DNA of 64,000 nt from Lachnospiraceae bacterium. GTDB taxonomy: Bacteria > Bacillota > Clostridia > Lachnospirales > Lachnospiraceae. The position numbers and the translations under genes were made by a program. Shown in pieces: positions 15,965 to 25,300 of the stretch. Position 1 is the stretch's first letter; every line of letters begins with the position of its first letter. Below the pieces are notes generated by a model. The model saw only the letters and a program-made list of their open reading frames with translations, was not told where the DNA came from and did no database searches. Location: positions 1 to 64,000 of the forward strand of contig SVEJ01000012.1 in the NCBI GenBank assembly GCA_015057435.1, given 5' to 3'.

Positions 15965-16114
15965 CTACTCGTTTTGATTACCATGAATCTGTAACATCAT
16001 CTCTGCCAACACATCTGTAATATCTTTTACATCATTCTTATATATTGCATCCTCAGCCTGTGACATTTCTAGACAAGGCTGGAACTTTCTAATCTCTTCA
16101 TCAAAATTAATCAT
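15965..16114 (-). CDS. small hypothetical protein, 49 aa
   Basis: This ORF is below the track's length limit. It reads MINFDEEIRKFQPCLEMSQA and continues as an acidic amphipathic helix to IHGNQNE. AGGAGT precedes the ATG at good spacing, its start is directly after (overlapping the region of) the folC stop, and it ends 13 bases before the TPR gene, so it fits tightly into the folC-TPR operon. I do not recognise a family; the helix could be a small adaptor or regulatory peptide. Confidence 0.65.
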   Translation of the reverse strand: MINFDEEIRKFQPCLEMSQAEDAIYKNDVKDITDVLAEMMLQIHGNQNE

Positions 16115-16116
16115 AT

Positions 16117-17457
16117 CTATACTCCTAAACTGAGCAAGTTACCCGCAAGATATAATGAGCCTACACAAAACAAAACCGAATCACAAACATGGCTTTTTCC
16201 ATACAAAAAGCCTTCTCTTATATCCTCAAAACCGGTAATCTCGCCACCAGAAAAACGTCTAAATGCTTCTTCAACCGCCGTCACTTCCGCAGAACGGCTA
16301 CCTTCATAGCGCACAATAATCACTTCACGAAATTCAATTTCACAAAGTCTCTTTATCATACCCTCGTAATCCTTGTCCGCCGAAACGGCAAACAATAAAA
16401 TCTTCTGTTCGGTCGGGAACAGCACCTCCACTGTACGACAAAATGCATCTATTGCCTCAATATTGTGAGCACCATCTACGTAAATATGTTCACCTATGCA
16501 TTCCATCCTACCACGCCAGGTCATATTCAACAAACCTGCCTGAATTATATCTATATCTGTATCTGTCAAACTGTAATTCTCACGTGCATCTACACACTGT
16601 GATAAATTACAGAATATGTTCTTATCTTTTAAAAGTAGTTCATACGCTTTAACAGCTAATACTGCATTCTCAATCTGATAAAGCGCTGTCTTGTTAATTT
16701 TCAAATTACAATACTTATAATAACCACTCTGAAACGAAAAATCAATGGTTTTTTCTGTAATATTCAATAAATTATACTGTTTTTTTTCGACAAAATGTAG
16801 ATTTGCCCCTTTTTCACATGAAATTTCGGAAACAATTGCCGTTGCAGCGTCTTTTCTATCAAAAAAAACCAAAGGGACGCCGGGCTTAATAATGCCTGCC
16901 TTTTCTCTTGCAATTTCCTCAATCGTTGTGCCTAAAAACTGTGTATGATCCAAACCTACCGAAGTTATAATGGTCAGAATCGGTTGTACAACATTCGTTG
17001 CATCCATTCTTCCACCCATACCCGTTTCAAAAATTGCAACATCGACCTGTTGCTTTTTAAAATAAATTGTTCCCATCAAAAAAACGAATTCAAAAAAAGA
17101 GGGATGTGCGATTCCTTCTTCTTTCGCGAGTTGAACATAAGACATTGTTTCCTCAAACACTTCAACAAACATATCATCTGATATCATCTCGTCACCAATT
17201 CGAAATCGCTCGTTAATTTTCATCAAATGCGGAGAGGTAAAAACTCCTACCTTCCTATCTGCCTGTTTCAAAATAGACGCCAAAAAAGAGCAGGTAGAAC
17301 CTTTCCCATTGGTACCTGCCACATGCACAACCGGATAATCTCTTTCCGGATGTTCCATAATATCTAATATACGATTCAAGTTATCCGTCCCCAGTTTCGC
17401 AGCAAACAAAGGGATGGATAACACATAATCTACACAATCCTGATATTTCATTGTCAT
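16117..17457 (-). CDS. folC: bifunctional folylpolyglutamate/dihydrofolate synthase
   Basis: FolC adds glutamate to dihydropteroate and to reduced folates with ATP. The 446-residue Mur-ligase-like protein has the P-loop HVAGTNGKGSTCSFLASIL, the substrate loop TSPHLMKINERF, FETGMGGRMDATN, SVGLDHTQFLG and the C-terminal VDGAHNIEAIDAF. GAGG is nine bases before the first ATG. It is last in line after queF but 88 bases away, so it may have its own promoter; downstream it overlaps the small ORF's ribosome binding site. Confidence 0.93.
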   Translation of the reverse strand: MTMKYQDCVDYVLSIPLFAAKLGTDNLNRILDIMEHPERDYPVVHVAGTNGKGSTCSFLASILKQADRKVGVFTSPHLMKINERFRIGDEMISDDMFVEVFEETMSYVQLAKEEGIAHPSFFEFVFLMGTIYFKKQQVDVAIFETGMGGRMDATNVVQPILTIITSVGLDHTQFLGTTIEEIAREKAGIIKPGVPLVFFDRKDAATAIVSEISCEKGANLHFVEKKQYNLLNITEKTIDFSFQSGYYKYCNLKINKTALYQIENAVLAVKAYELLLKDKNIFCNLSQCVDARENYSLTDTDIDIIQAGLLNMTWRGRMECIGEHIYVDGAHNIEAIDAFCRTVEVLFPTEQKILLFAVSADKDYEGMIKRLCEIEFREVIIVRYEGSRSAEVTAVEEAFRRFSGGEITGFEDIREGFLYGKSHVCDSVLFCVGSLYLAGNLLSLGV

Positions 17458-17529
17458 CTAGTTTGACCTCATTTAATTAAAGCATTTTACTTATTTTCCG
17501 AGAAAACAAAATCATGGTTACGAATCATT

Positions 17530-17543
17530 TTAACCACAGTTAA
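17530..17543. repeat. palindrome-like TTAACCACAGTTAA after queF
   Basis: Third copy of the motif, two bases beyond the queF stop codon. A weaker relative, AACTATAGTT (21142-21151), sits directly after the HTH-TPR gene. Confidence 0.4.
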
Positions 17544-17545
17544 TC

Positions 17546-18043
17546 TTAACGATTATCCACCTTTTCCGGATACAAATCGTGATTTGTCAGACGATTCCAT
17601 GCAACCTCTTCCCATTTTGTTCCCGGTTTTCCATAGTTGCAATACGGATCAATAGAAATACCTCCACGTGGAGTAAACTTGCCCCATACTTCAATATACT
17701 TTGGATCCATCAGCTCAATTAAGTCTTTCATGATTATATTGACACAATCTTCATGAAAGTCTCCATGATTACGAAAACTGAATAAATAGAGCTTCAACGA
17801 CTTTGACTCAACCATCTTCTCTCCCGGTACATAAGAAATATAAATTGTAGCAAAATCCGGCTGTCCTGTTATCGGACAAAGAGACGTAAACTCCGGACAA
17901 TTAAACTTTACAAAATAATCGTTATCCGGATGCTTATTCAAAAACGTTTCTAAAATCTGTGGTGCATAATCCTGTGGATACTTCGTACCCTGGTTACCTA
18001 ATAATGTTACTCCATCTAACTCTTGCTTTTCTCTTCCTGACAT
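17546..18043 (-). CDS. queF: NADPH-dependent 7-cyano-7-deazaguanine reductase
   Basis: QueF reduces preQ0 to preQ1 in queuosine synthesis. The 165-residue unimodular form is present: catalytic cysteine in [14 protein letters not shown] and the substrate motif [20 protein letters not shown]. The start at 18043 is chosen by GAGGAGT and the family's N-terminus; the 49 extra residues in the track are upstream promoter DNA. It stands alone (queC, queD, queE are not adjacent). No preQ1 riboswitch core is evident in the short leader. Confidence 0.95.
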   Translation of the reverse strand: MSGREKQELDGVTLLGNQGTKYPQDYAPQILETFLNKHPDNDYFVKFNCPEFTSLCPITGQPDFATIYISYVPGEKMVESKSLKLYLFSFRNHGDFHEDCVNIIMKDLIELMDPKYIEVWGKFTPRGGISIDPYCNYGKPGTKWEEVAWNRLTNHDLYPEKVDNR

Positions 18044-18110
18044 AACGTTGACTCCTCTTTTATCTAATTTATTCCCAATAACATAATAACGACACATCAC
18101 ACATGAACAC

Positions 18111-18139
18111 AGTATAGTATTCCAAAAGAAATTTTGCAA
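18111..18139 (-). promoter_or_regulatory. queF promoter
   Basis: On the minus strand TTGCAA (18139-18134), 17-nt spacer, TATACT (18116-18111); start point would be about 60 bases before the queF ATG. Confidence 0.6.
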
Positions 18140-18223
18140 GAGCATTGCATCATAAAGGCTGTAATTTGAATTATTACGATTCAATGACATTCTCGAGTTA
18201 TAATTCTTCAGGCAAGCACCCTA

Positions 18224-19027
18224 TCACTGACAAAACTCCATAATTCTATCCAAGAAATCCTTCGCTTCCTCATTGGCGGCATGGCCAAACTCTTCATACA
18301 TATGTATTTCGCTTCCGGAAATTTGGGTTGATATTTCTATTGACGCCTCTCCTGTGACAATCTGATCCTTCTTTCCTCCTATAACAAGAGTCGGGCAAGT
18401 GATTTGTACTAATTCATCAAATGCATCATGTTCAATACAAGCTTGTGCCATAATTAGAAAACGTTTAAAGCTTTTGGGTTTACCCACGTTTCCCATCAAA
18501 GAAAACATCCACCTGCTTTTTTTCAAATAATGCTCTGAATAGTATTTCTCAGCTGTATCTATCATAAGAGATTTATAATCACCACATTTAGCCATATCCA
18601 TCCAAGTAGAAATCACCTTTTGTACAGTATCATTTTGTCTTGCCAGAGTAACTGTTAAGATTAATTTCTCTATCAAATCAGGGAAATCAATCGCTAAATA
18701 TTGTGCTATCATTCCACCTTGAGAAACCCCAATAACCGAAGTGCGTTCCACCCCTAATTTTTGTAATGCAACTGCCACATCCTTTGCCATATCGCTTGTT
18801 GTGAAACCTTGTGGCATTACATTTCTTCGACTCATTACATACACCCTGTAATCCTTAGCAAGCTTTTTGTACATCAATGCGAAAGGAACTGCCATTCCCT
18901 TGGCAGTTTTTAATCCATCACTTAAACCCGGAATCATCAAGAGATTCTTTTTTCCGTTACCAAAAACAATATAATCTATATCCGTATTGTCAATTGCTAT
19001 CGTTCCATTTTTTGCACTATAAAACAT
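18224..19027 (-). CDS. alpha/beta hydrolase
   Basis: A 267-residue alpha/beta-hydrolase fold enzyme: oxyanion region LLMIPGLSDG, nucleophile elbow GVSQGGMIAQ (Ser), acid in GGKKDQIV and the catalytic His in EFGHAANE. No signal peptide, so cytoplasmic. Its first codons overlap the end of the DUF3021 gene by 11 bases and it ends the LytTR operon, so it is probably the effector gene or quorum-type product modifier of that unit; substrate unknown. Confidence 0.82.
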   Translation of the reverse strand: MFYSAKNGTIAIDNTDIDYIVFGNGKKNLLMIPGLSDGLKTAKGMAVPFALMYKKLAKDYRVYVMSRRNVMPQGFTTSDMAKDVAVALQKLGVERTSVIGVSQGGMIAQYLAIDFPDLIEKLILTVTLARQNDTVQKVISTWMDMAKCGDYKSLMIDTAEKYYSEHYLKKSRWMFSLMGNVGKPKSFKRFLIMAQACIEHDAFDELVQITCPTLVIGGKKDQIVTGEASIEISTQISGSEIHMYEEFGHAANEEAKDFLDRIMEFCQ

Positions 19028-19478
19028 CTACTTCCTCCTTTATCTTTTGCTGTTTAAATGCATTTAATTCCTCATTCATTTCCCTTGTACTAACCACACG
19101 TTTCACACTATAAGCCCAATAAGCACAAACATAACAAAAAAGCATAAACGCAAAATAGACTCCTGTTATAACTAAATTGCGGTCAAACCATTTCCCCCAA
19201 AAACTTACACCGGTATAGATAAGTGCACCACAAATCATTTTAATTACAACAGCTAAATCAACTTGTTCTGCCTCATCAAAATTCCCCAATAAAAACACCT
19301 GTATATATCCCATAATATAGGTTGTCGCCATCATTTCAATTAAAACCACAATATCCACTTGGCTACTTCCTTGCAGCAACTGATAAACAAAGTAGAAAAA
19401 AATGATTGTATAAAAATATATTGCCGCCTTGAATTCTATTCCCAATTCTTTTGCCAAAATTTTTTCAAACTTTCTCAT
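19017..19478 (-). CDS. DUF3021 membrane protein
   Basis: The 153-residue protein has four membrane segments in the DUF3021 pattern (AAIYFYTIIFFYFVYQLL, a second at 45-65, then two after residue 80) and ends in a charged coiled tail. DUF3021 proteins are the inhibitory membrane partners of stand-alone LytTR regulators. Its start overlaps the regulator stop by one base, and it overlaps the hydrolase gene downstream, so all three are translationally coupled. Confidence 0.85.
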   Translation of the reverse strand: MRKFEKILAKELGIEFKAAIYFYTIIFFYFVYQLLQGSSQVDIVVLIEMMATTYIMGYIQVFLLGNFDEAEQVDLAVVIKMICGALIYTGVSFWGKWFDRNLVITGVYFAFMLFCYVCAYWAYSVKRVVSTREMNEELNAFKQQKIKEEVDVL

Positions 19479-19918
19479 TACTGTTCTCCTTTCAAAATAC
19501 TTCTAAGTGTCTTCACATATCGCCTCGATATAATCACGTGTTCACCATTATCCATCGTGACATCCACCCGATTTCCGGAGATACTTTTCAAGTAGGATAT
19601 ATGATAAATGTTAATCACCATGGATTTACTACATCGAAAGAATCCTTCTTCAGCATACATATTCTCCGCCGTAGCAAGAGTTAAGCTAGTCTTTCCAATT
19701 TCACCTTTTGTGTACACATACACTGCATTATCCACACTCTCCAAATACAGCACATCACTTGGTGTAATCAATATTTTCTTTTCTTCATTCACCGCAAGAA
19801 TTTTGCCATTCTTCTGCTCTATTCTTCTTATCAAGCTATCTATTTCTTCGTTTCTTTCAATGTAACGAACAATGACTTCCTCTTGCCCCTCGCTTATCTG
19901 TTGTAATGTAAGTTTCAT
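19478..19918 (-). CDS. LytTR-family DNA-binding regulator
   Basis: The 146-residue protein lacks a receiver domain and consists of an N-terminal ~45 residues and a C-terminal LytTR domain (about 45-146) with DVLYLESVDNAVYVYT, FFRCSKSMVINIYHI and VIISRRYVKTLRSIL. Such proteins paired with DUF3021 (as LytTR regulatory systems) usually activate their own operon and are restrained by the membrane partner. A CAACT-N4-AGTTG palindrome lies just upstream of a promoter (20023-20050), consistent with autoactivation. Confidence 0.9.
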   Translation of the reverse strand: MKLTLQQISEGQEEVIVRYIERNEEIDSLIRRIEQKNGKILAVNEEKKILITPSDVLYLESVDNAVYVYTKGEIGKTSLTLATAENMYAEEGFFRCSKSMVINIYHISYLKSISGNRVDVTMDNGEHVIISRRYVKTLRSILKGEQ

Positions 19919-20022
19919 ATATTTTTTATCCTTCTTTCATTGTACTATGTATCGATGATTACCGTATCTTTGTTGTACCTCTTATTTCAAAATACGCTTG
20001 CTTTTATATTCCCTATATGCCT

Positions 20023-20069
20023 ATCTTATCGAAATCTCCAAAAAATGCAATGGTTCAACTCGTAAGTTG
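20023..20069 (-). promoter_or_regulatory. LytTR operon promoter with upstream palindrome
   Basis: Minus strand: TTGCAT (20050-20045), 16-nt spacer, TAAGAT (20028-20023). Six bases upstream of the -35 is CAACT-CGTA-AGTTG (20056-20069), placed where a LytTR activator would bind. Confidence 0.55.
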
Positions 20070-20130
20070 CACTTTTAAAAAGGTAAGCGGTAGAACATAA
20101 AATATCATTAACTTAATATATTAAATTAAA

Positions 20131-20156
20131 AAGACTTTAGATTGCTCTAAAGTCTT
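20131..20156 (-). terminator. terminator of the toxin-antitoxin/ABC-2 remnant unit
   Basis: AAGACTTTAG pairs with CTAAAGTCTT over 10 bp with a 6-nt loop, followed on the minus strand by five T residues. The remnant ORF's stop codon lies in the stem. Confidence 0.8.
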
Positions 20157-20293
20157 CTCATCCACAGCAACTGCAACACACATCTGCATGCAATTTCATC
20201 ATAAGACAATTGTCCCAGATATATCTGAACTGGCGCGAAATAAATACTAGCAAATGGTGTGAAATTTATAATAGTTTTCATCCAATCAGGCAT
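20147..20293 (-). pseudogene. C-terminal remnant of an ABC-2-type permease
   Basis: The 48-codon reading frame, absent from the track, gives PDWMKTIINFTPFASIYFAP and then VQIYLGQLSYDEI, a pattern I recognise from the C-terminal part of ABC-2 family permeases (COG3694/COG4587 type), which are about 260 residues long. About 200 N-terminal residues and the last helix are missing; the frame runs into the terminator hairpin. AAGGAG sits only three bases before the ATG, so it might still be translated. It lies 27 bases after the antitoxin gene. Probably a deletion scar. Confidence 0.55.
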
Positions 20294-20320
20294 ATGCTCC
20301 TTCTACCAATAAATCCTTTT

Positions 20321-20653
20321 TCATCTTTCTGACGGTTCCATCTTTACGAAAGGAAAATTCACCATAAGATTCGCATCCATTTCCATCATATTTAAGATAC
20401 GACTAGCTGCCCCTGATGGGTGATTCAATCCTGCTTCCCATGCTTCTACAGTCTTAACCGAAATCCCCATATAACCTGCGAAAAGTCTTTGAGATAGACC
20501 CATTTTATTACGAATTGCTTTAATTTCTCCCGCACTATAGCTCTTAACCGGAACAACCTCGACCACATGTCTTTTTAACTTTTTGTCTTTGCTTTGTGCA
20601 TCTTCAATAGCTTCACTGAGACCCCTCATAATACTTTCATATACTTTACTCAT
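20321..20653 (-). CDS. HigA-like antitoxin / HTH regulator
   Basis: The 110-residue protein has an N-terminal helical segment (MRGLSEAIEDAQSKDKK) and a C-terminal HTH domain (about 40-95: IKAIRNKMGLSQRLFAGYMG, then SVKTVEAWEAGLNHPSGAA), typical of antitoxins of HigBA/RelE-type modules where the toxin gene is upstream. It should bind the palindrome inside the operon promoter. The cognate toxin carries an internal deletion. It begins 14 bases after the toxin stop with AGGAGG before the ATG. Confidence 0.82.
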   Translation of the reverse strand: MSKVYESIMRGLSEAIEDAQSKDKKLKRHVVEVVPVKSYSAGEIKAIRNKMGLSQRLFAGYMGISVKTVEAWEAGLNHPSGAASRILNMMEMDANLMVNFPFVKMEPSER

Positions 20654-20667
20654 ATTAAAACCTCCTA

Positions 20668-20868
20668 TTACAAGTTTTTTTCCAAGAATTCAATCGCTTT
20701 TTTGATATCTTTACACTCTCGCCTTGTCAAATTTGTCTTTTCACTTTTAGAGTAAGCTGTAATTAAGTATATGGTTTCATACACAACAAAATCAACATAA
20801 CAAACTCTTATACCACTTCTTTTCCATGCATCTTCAAATTCAGAGGTTTGAATAAACGTTCTCTCCAT
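20668..20868 (-). pseudogene. RelE/HigB-type toxin with internal in-frame deletion
   Basis: The 66-residue ORF starts MERTFIQTSEFEDAW, like the N-terminus of ~110-residue RelE/ParE-family HigB toxins, and then jumps directly to SGIRVCYVDFVVYETIYLIT and a normal C-terminus ending KKAIEFLEKNL. About 45 residues that normally lie between (including the GTGGLRK and GRGKSGG segments) are absent. The frame, start and GAGGTGG ribosome binding site are intact, so a short protein may be made, but the toxin is probably inactive. It might still bind the antitoxin. Confidence 0.7.
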
Positions 20869-20890
20869 TCAACCACCTCTATCTAATCAA

Positions 20891-20920
20891 ATTTTACCCT
20901 ATCAAATAGGGTATTGTCAA
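20891..20920 (-). promoter_or_regulatory. toxin-antitoxin promoter with embedded operator
   Basis: Minus strand TTGACA (20920-20915), 18-nt spacer, TAAAAT (20896-20891). The spacer contains the perfect palindrome TACCCTAT-TTG-ATAGGGTA (20913-20895), the expected site for antitoxin autorepression. Confidence 0.75.
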
Positions 20921-21102
20921 CTAAAAGTATCACACAAAAACAATTTTTCTCCATATACTTCCTCCTTGGTATAAAATAGAAAATAATAAAATAATGGGAA
21001 TTCGTATACGATAGTATACTTACAGAAAGATAAGTAAATATTACCCTTTGATGTGGCACTTATTATATGCTAGTCTGTCGTAAAAATCAATTACTTTTGG
21101 AG

Positions 21103-21140
21103 TAACAAAAAAAGGATTCTGCAATTCACAGAATCCTTTT
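21103..21140 (-). terminator. terminator of the HTH-TPR regulator gene
   Basis: Stem AAAAGGATTCTG / CAGAATCCTTTT (12 bp) with 7-nt loop and a seven-base T run on the minus strand. The 190 bases from 20921 to here hold nothing else that I can see. Confidence 0.85.
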
Positions 21141-21154
21141 AAACTATAGTTAAA

Positions 21155-22192
21155 CTAGTTTATATGCATCATTTTTTTCCAACGTTCATCCTCTTTCAGA
21201 AAACCAAATGTTTCTTCATCATGAAATGTACGAAGCAAATCTTTTTGCATTTCCTTTACAACCTCCCGTTCCATCTTCTTAAATGTCATATGTTCATAAA
21301 GTTCTGATTCACTAAAATCACCAATCTGTTCCACACTATCAAGCATGGTTTTCACAACTTCAATCACTTTATCTGCATCCTGTTCTAATACTGCAAGTTC
21401 TAATTGGCAAGAAACCTCATAGTAATTACCCATTTCAAAAAGCTTTGCCAGCTCTTGCTGCTTTGTAACATACTTGTGCGCTTTGGCTAAATTATTACTT
21501 TCCATTGCCAAAGCACATAGACTATTAAAAACCATACTAATCATCTGATAGCCAGAAAACAACAATTCTTCGTAGGCTTTATATGCTTCATCCAATCGAC
21601 CTGTTTTGCTATAGATAAACGCTTGTTTTCTCTTACGCTCCGGATTTTGTTCTGACAAGTACGTCAAATATTGCCCAGCTATTTCATACTCTTCTTTTCG
21701 CACATAGTAACCGTACAATGAATCCGCTGCACAATTTCGAAGCGTTTCCTCTTCGCTCTCTAGGACTTGTTCGTAACAACGAAGTATATACATATCATAC
21801 TTAGCAACATCCACTACATCCTTAAATAATCTTTGTGCATCAAGAATAACCGCCATCTGCCAAATTAAAGCTTTACAATTCGGATATTGTTCCATGATAT
21901 GCTTTGCCCATTGAAACACTTCCTCGTAAGTTTCGCTTTTCATACGTATATCTAATTCTTGTACATAATTCTTTATCTTCTCCTCGGAAAGATGTTCTTG
22001 AAAGGACAGCAACTCCTCCAGTGTGATATTCAGCAATCTCGCTATTGGTGCTAGCATTGTAATATCAGGATATGCATTCCCTTTTTCCCATTTATTCACT
22101 GCAGGAGCTGTAACTCCTAATCGATTGGCCATTTCTTCTTGTGTCATATTCTGCTCTTTTCTGTACTTTCTTATCACATCTCCAATTTGCAT
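21155..22192 (-). CDS. XRE-family regulator with TPR C-terminal domain
   Basis: The 345-residue protein has an N-terminal HTH_3 domain (residues 3-60: VIRKYRKEQNMTQEEMANRL, APAVNKWEKGNAYPDI) and a long helical TPR-like domain (about 80-320). This layout resembles Rgg/PlcR-like or other peptide-sensing regulators, but in Lachnospiraceae such proteins are numerous and mostly uncharacterised. The start at 22192 follows AGGAGG. It has its own terminator and lies alone between the toxin-antitoxin patch and addA. No target can be assigned. Confidence 0.82.
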   Translation of the reverse strand: MQIGDVIRKYRKEQNMTQEEMANRLGVTAPAVNKWEKGNAYPDITMLAPIARLLNITLEELLSFQEHLSEEKIKNYVQELDIRMKSETYEEVFQWAKHIMEQYPNCKALIWQMAVILDAQRLFKDVVDVAKYDMYILRCYEQVLESEEETLRNCAADSLYGYYVRKEEYEIAGQYLTYLSEQNPERKRKQAFIYSKTGRLDEAYKAYEELLFSGYQMISMVFNSLCALAMESNNLAKAHKYVTKQQELAKLFEMGNYYEVSCQLELAVLEQDADKVIEVVKTMLDSVEQIGDFSESELYEHMTFKKMEREVVKEMQKDLLRTFHDEETFGFLKEDERWKKMMHIN

Positions 22193-22326
22193 ATACGAGC
22201 CTCCTAATATGATTACATTCACTGACGAATGCTGTTTTTTGTATCATAACAAACACAGCTTTCCTACACAATTGAATTCACGTTAATAATATTGCAATAA
22301 ATTTAACTGTCATTCAATTTTTAAGC

Positions 22327-22358
22327 AAAAGAAACCAGATTCATCTAAATCCGGTTTC
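22327..22358 (-). terminator. terminator of the addBA operon
   Basis: GAAACCGGATTTAGATGAATCTGGTTTC folds into a 6+ bp hairpin extended by GATT/AATC pairing, followed by TTTTGCTT on the minus strand. Confidence 0.65.
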
Positions 22359-22367
22359 TCCATACGC

Positions 22368-25300
22368 TTAATCTTGTAACACCAATATTTCCTTTCCTAG
22401 CGCAAAGGAATAGATATAACTTTCCGCAACCAAAGTTCCGGTCAAACGTTCTAACGTCTCCTTGTAATATCGCATCTGTGTTTCGTATCGGTTCACAAGA
22501 ACATCTTCTTGACCTTCCTTAATCCGGTCTGTCTTATAATCCACCAAGATCAGTTTCTCGCCTTCTTTAAAATACGCATCAATAATACCTTGCACAACAA
22601 TCGGTGTATGATTATCAGATCCTTGTTGATGCTGCTCACTTGCCAAATCCTTTTGTATTAATTCCCGAGCCGCAACACCCACAACAAACTGTTTCTCTTT
22701 CAATAGATTGCCCTTCTTTGCAGCATCATGCATTCTCTTTCCGAGATTCGATGTAACAAACGTATATATTGCATCTACAGTAATAAACTGTTTTGTCTCT
22801 TCCGGAAGACGCCCACAACTCCACATATCAGATAATGCATGTTTCACTTGCTCTTTTGTCATCACTTCCGCATTCGGAAGCAATTCCATTACTTTGTGCA
22901 TCCACGTACCCTTTTGTGCTGCATCCATCATTTTTTCTCCCTCAACAAAACGAGGAAGCGGTGCCACATAATCTTCTTTCACCGATAACTCTACCAATTC
23001 ATCTGCACTTTCTGTCTCGATTTCATACATACGTTTGATTTCCGTAACAGAAAGTTTTGATTTTTGCAATGTATACGGCATATTTTTATACTGCCACAAC
23101 AAACGCTGTTTGATTATTGACTTCCGGTCAGTCGGTGCATGAGAAAATGCCAACAACTGTTGTTCACGGTCCATCTGTTTTTCTAATCCGGACTGAATAT
23201 GTTGTACTACCACATCAAAATAATTATACACTCCGACATGCAATCGAATATCCGGTTCCTTTATCGGAATATCTAATTCATATTCTCCTGACAAGATATG
23301 CTCACCTTTTTTATCAAATCTCTTTTCCACTAACTGCATAGCATCATGAAATGTCGCATTTCTAATAAGAGCCATCACTACCAAATCCAGATAATTCTTA
23401 GCTGTATGCACAACAGCATACCTTAATTGTTTCTCTTTCATCTTCGCGATATTCTCATACTTCTTAACCAACACGGTTATATCCGGAACAACCCCTGTCA
23501 TAATTAATTTTTCTTTCGCTCTGGTAAGGGCAACATACAAAATGCGAAGTTCTTCCGCAATGCTTTCCGTTACCATAAGTGATGCAAAGGCTTTTCTTGC
23601 AAACGTATCATTTCCACATCGTCTATCCGTATCCACATACTTGGCTCCAACATAATAATCCGAATGAATAATAATCGGAGACTTCGTATCCATCAGGTTA
23701 AAGTTCTTAGCCATTCCCGATACAAATACAACAGGAAATTCTAATCCCTTGCTTTTGTGTATACTCATAATGCGGACAACATTTTCATCACTCTCAGGTG
23801 CAGGATCACCTCCAAGTGCAATTGATTTTTTCTGCAACTTCTCAATAAAATGCAAAAACCGAAACAGATTATGAACGCCATTACTATCAAAGCGTCTGCA
23901 TTCTTCATAGAACAAATCAAGGTTACGAATTCTTTGTTTACCTTCCGGCAACACTTCTACATAATAGTAATAACCTGTATCATAATATATGTTAGAAACA
24001 AGATTACTAACCGTAATATATTGCTTTTGTTCTTGCAGCTTATCGATAAAATGCACAAAAGATATACATTTATCACGAAGTTGTTCATCCTTGTATTCAT
24101 CATGGTCCGAAATCGCTTTTATAACTTCATATACACATAATTGTTGTTCTGATTTCAAAAACTTTCGCTTTTCAATCGCCAGTAACGCAAGCTCTTCGTT
24201 ACTAAATCCTGCAAAATAACTTCGAAGTACCGCTACTACTTCCAGATCATTATGAGGATTGTCTATCACGCGAAGCAGACTCAAGACCAGACTAATTTCG
24301 GTCGTGTCAAAATAGCCATTTTCATTCTGGACTTTCACAGGTATTCCATAGCTCATAAGAACTTCAGAGAAAATGTGCTGATATCCGCTTGGCGCACGGA
24401 ACAAAATTACCATATCACTCAATTGCACATTGCGTAGAATTTCCTCTTCTTCACCTGTTTGCTGATTAATTGTCTTTTCAACTACTTGATATGGAGCACT
24501 TCCATCTTCTCCAAGCATGGATAAGATTTTCTTTGCCACAATTGACGCTTCAAGTTCCTTTTTGCCGATATCTTCAAGCTTCTCATCTAATGTCTCCTCT
24601 TTGACTGCAGTCATCACTTCATCAGATGCTTTCAAAAATTCAAAATCCTTGCTCTCCGCCAGCAAAAGTTCCACACTGTCATCCGGTCCGCATAAAAAAT
24701 CTCTTCCCGGTACCAGCGCCTCATCCTCTGTATATTCAATACCACCCAAATCTTCTCCCATAATCTGATAGAACATATAATTGATGGTTTCTAATACATT
24801 AGAACGGCTACGGAAATTATTCTTAAGCAGAAGCTTACGACAATCTGCTCCTTGCTCAGTACCATAAGTCCGATACTTCTCCATGAACAAATCAGGGCGG
24901 GCCATACGAAAACTATAGATACTTTGCTTGACATCGCCAACCATAAAAATGTTATAAACACCGCAATGCAACTTAGATACACACTTAAGAATCGCTTCCT
25001 GCAAAAAATTACTATCCTGATATTCATCAATTAAAATCTCTGCAAAATCTTCAGACATTTCTTTCCCAATATCACTCGGAATCGGCTCTCCATCTTCCGT
25101 ATATTCCTTACACAAAACCTGTAATGCAAAATGTTCGATATCACTAAATTCCAAAATACCACGTTTTAATTTGGCTTCCAAAAAACGATTACGAAAAGCT
25201 TCAGAAACATCCAACAATGCGCCCAATACGTGTTCTTGTTTTTCAAACTGTGCCAGCACAGAAACAAACGGCAATACAAAAGCCTCTAAAATAGCGCTAA

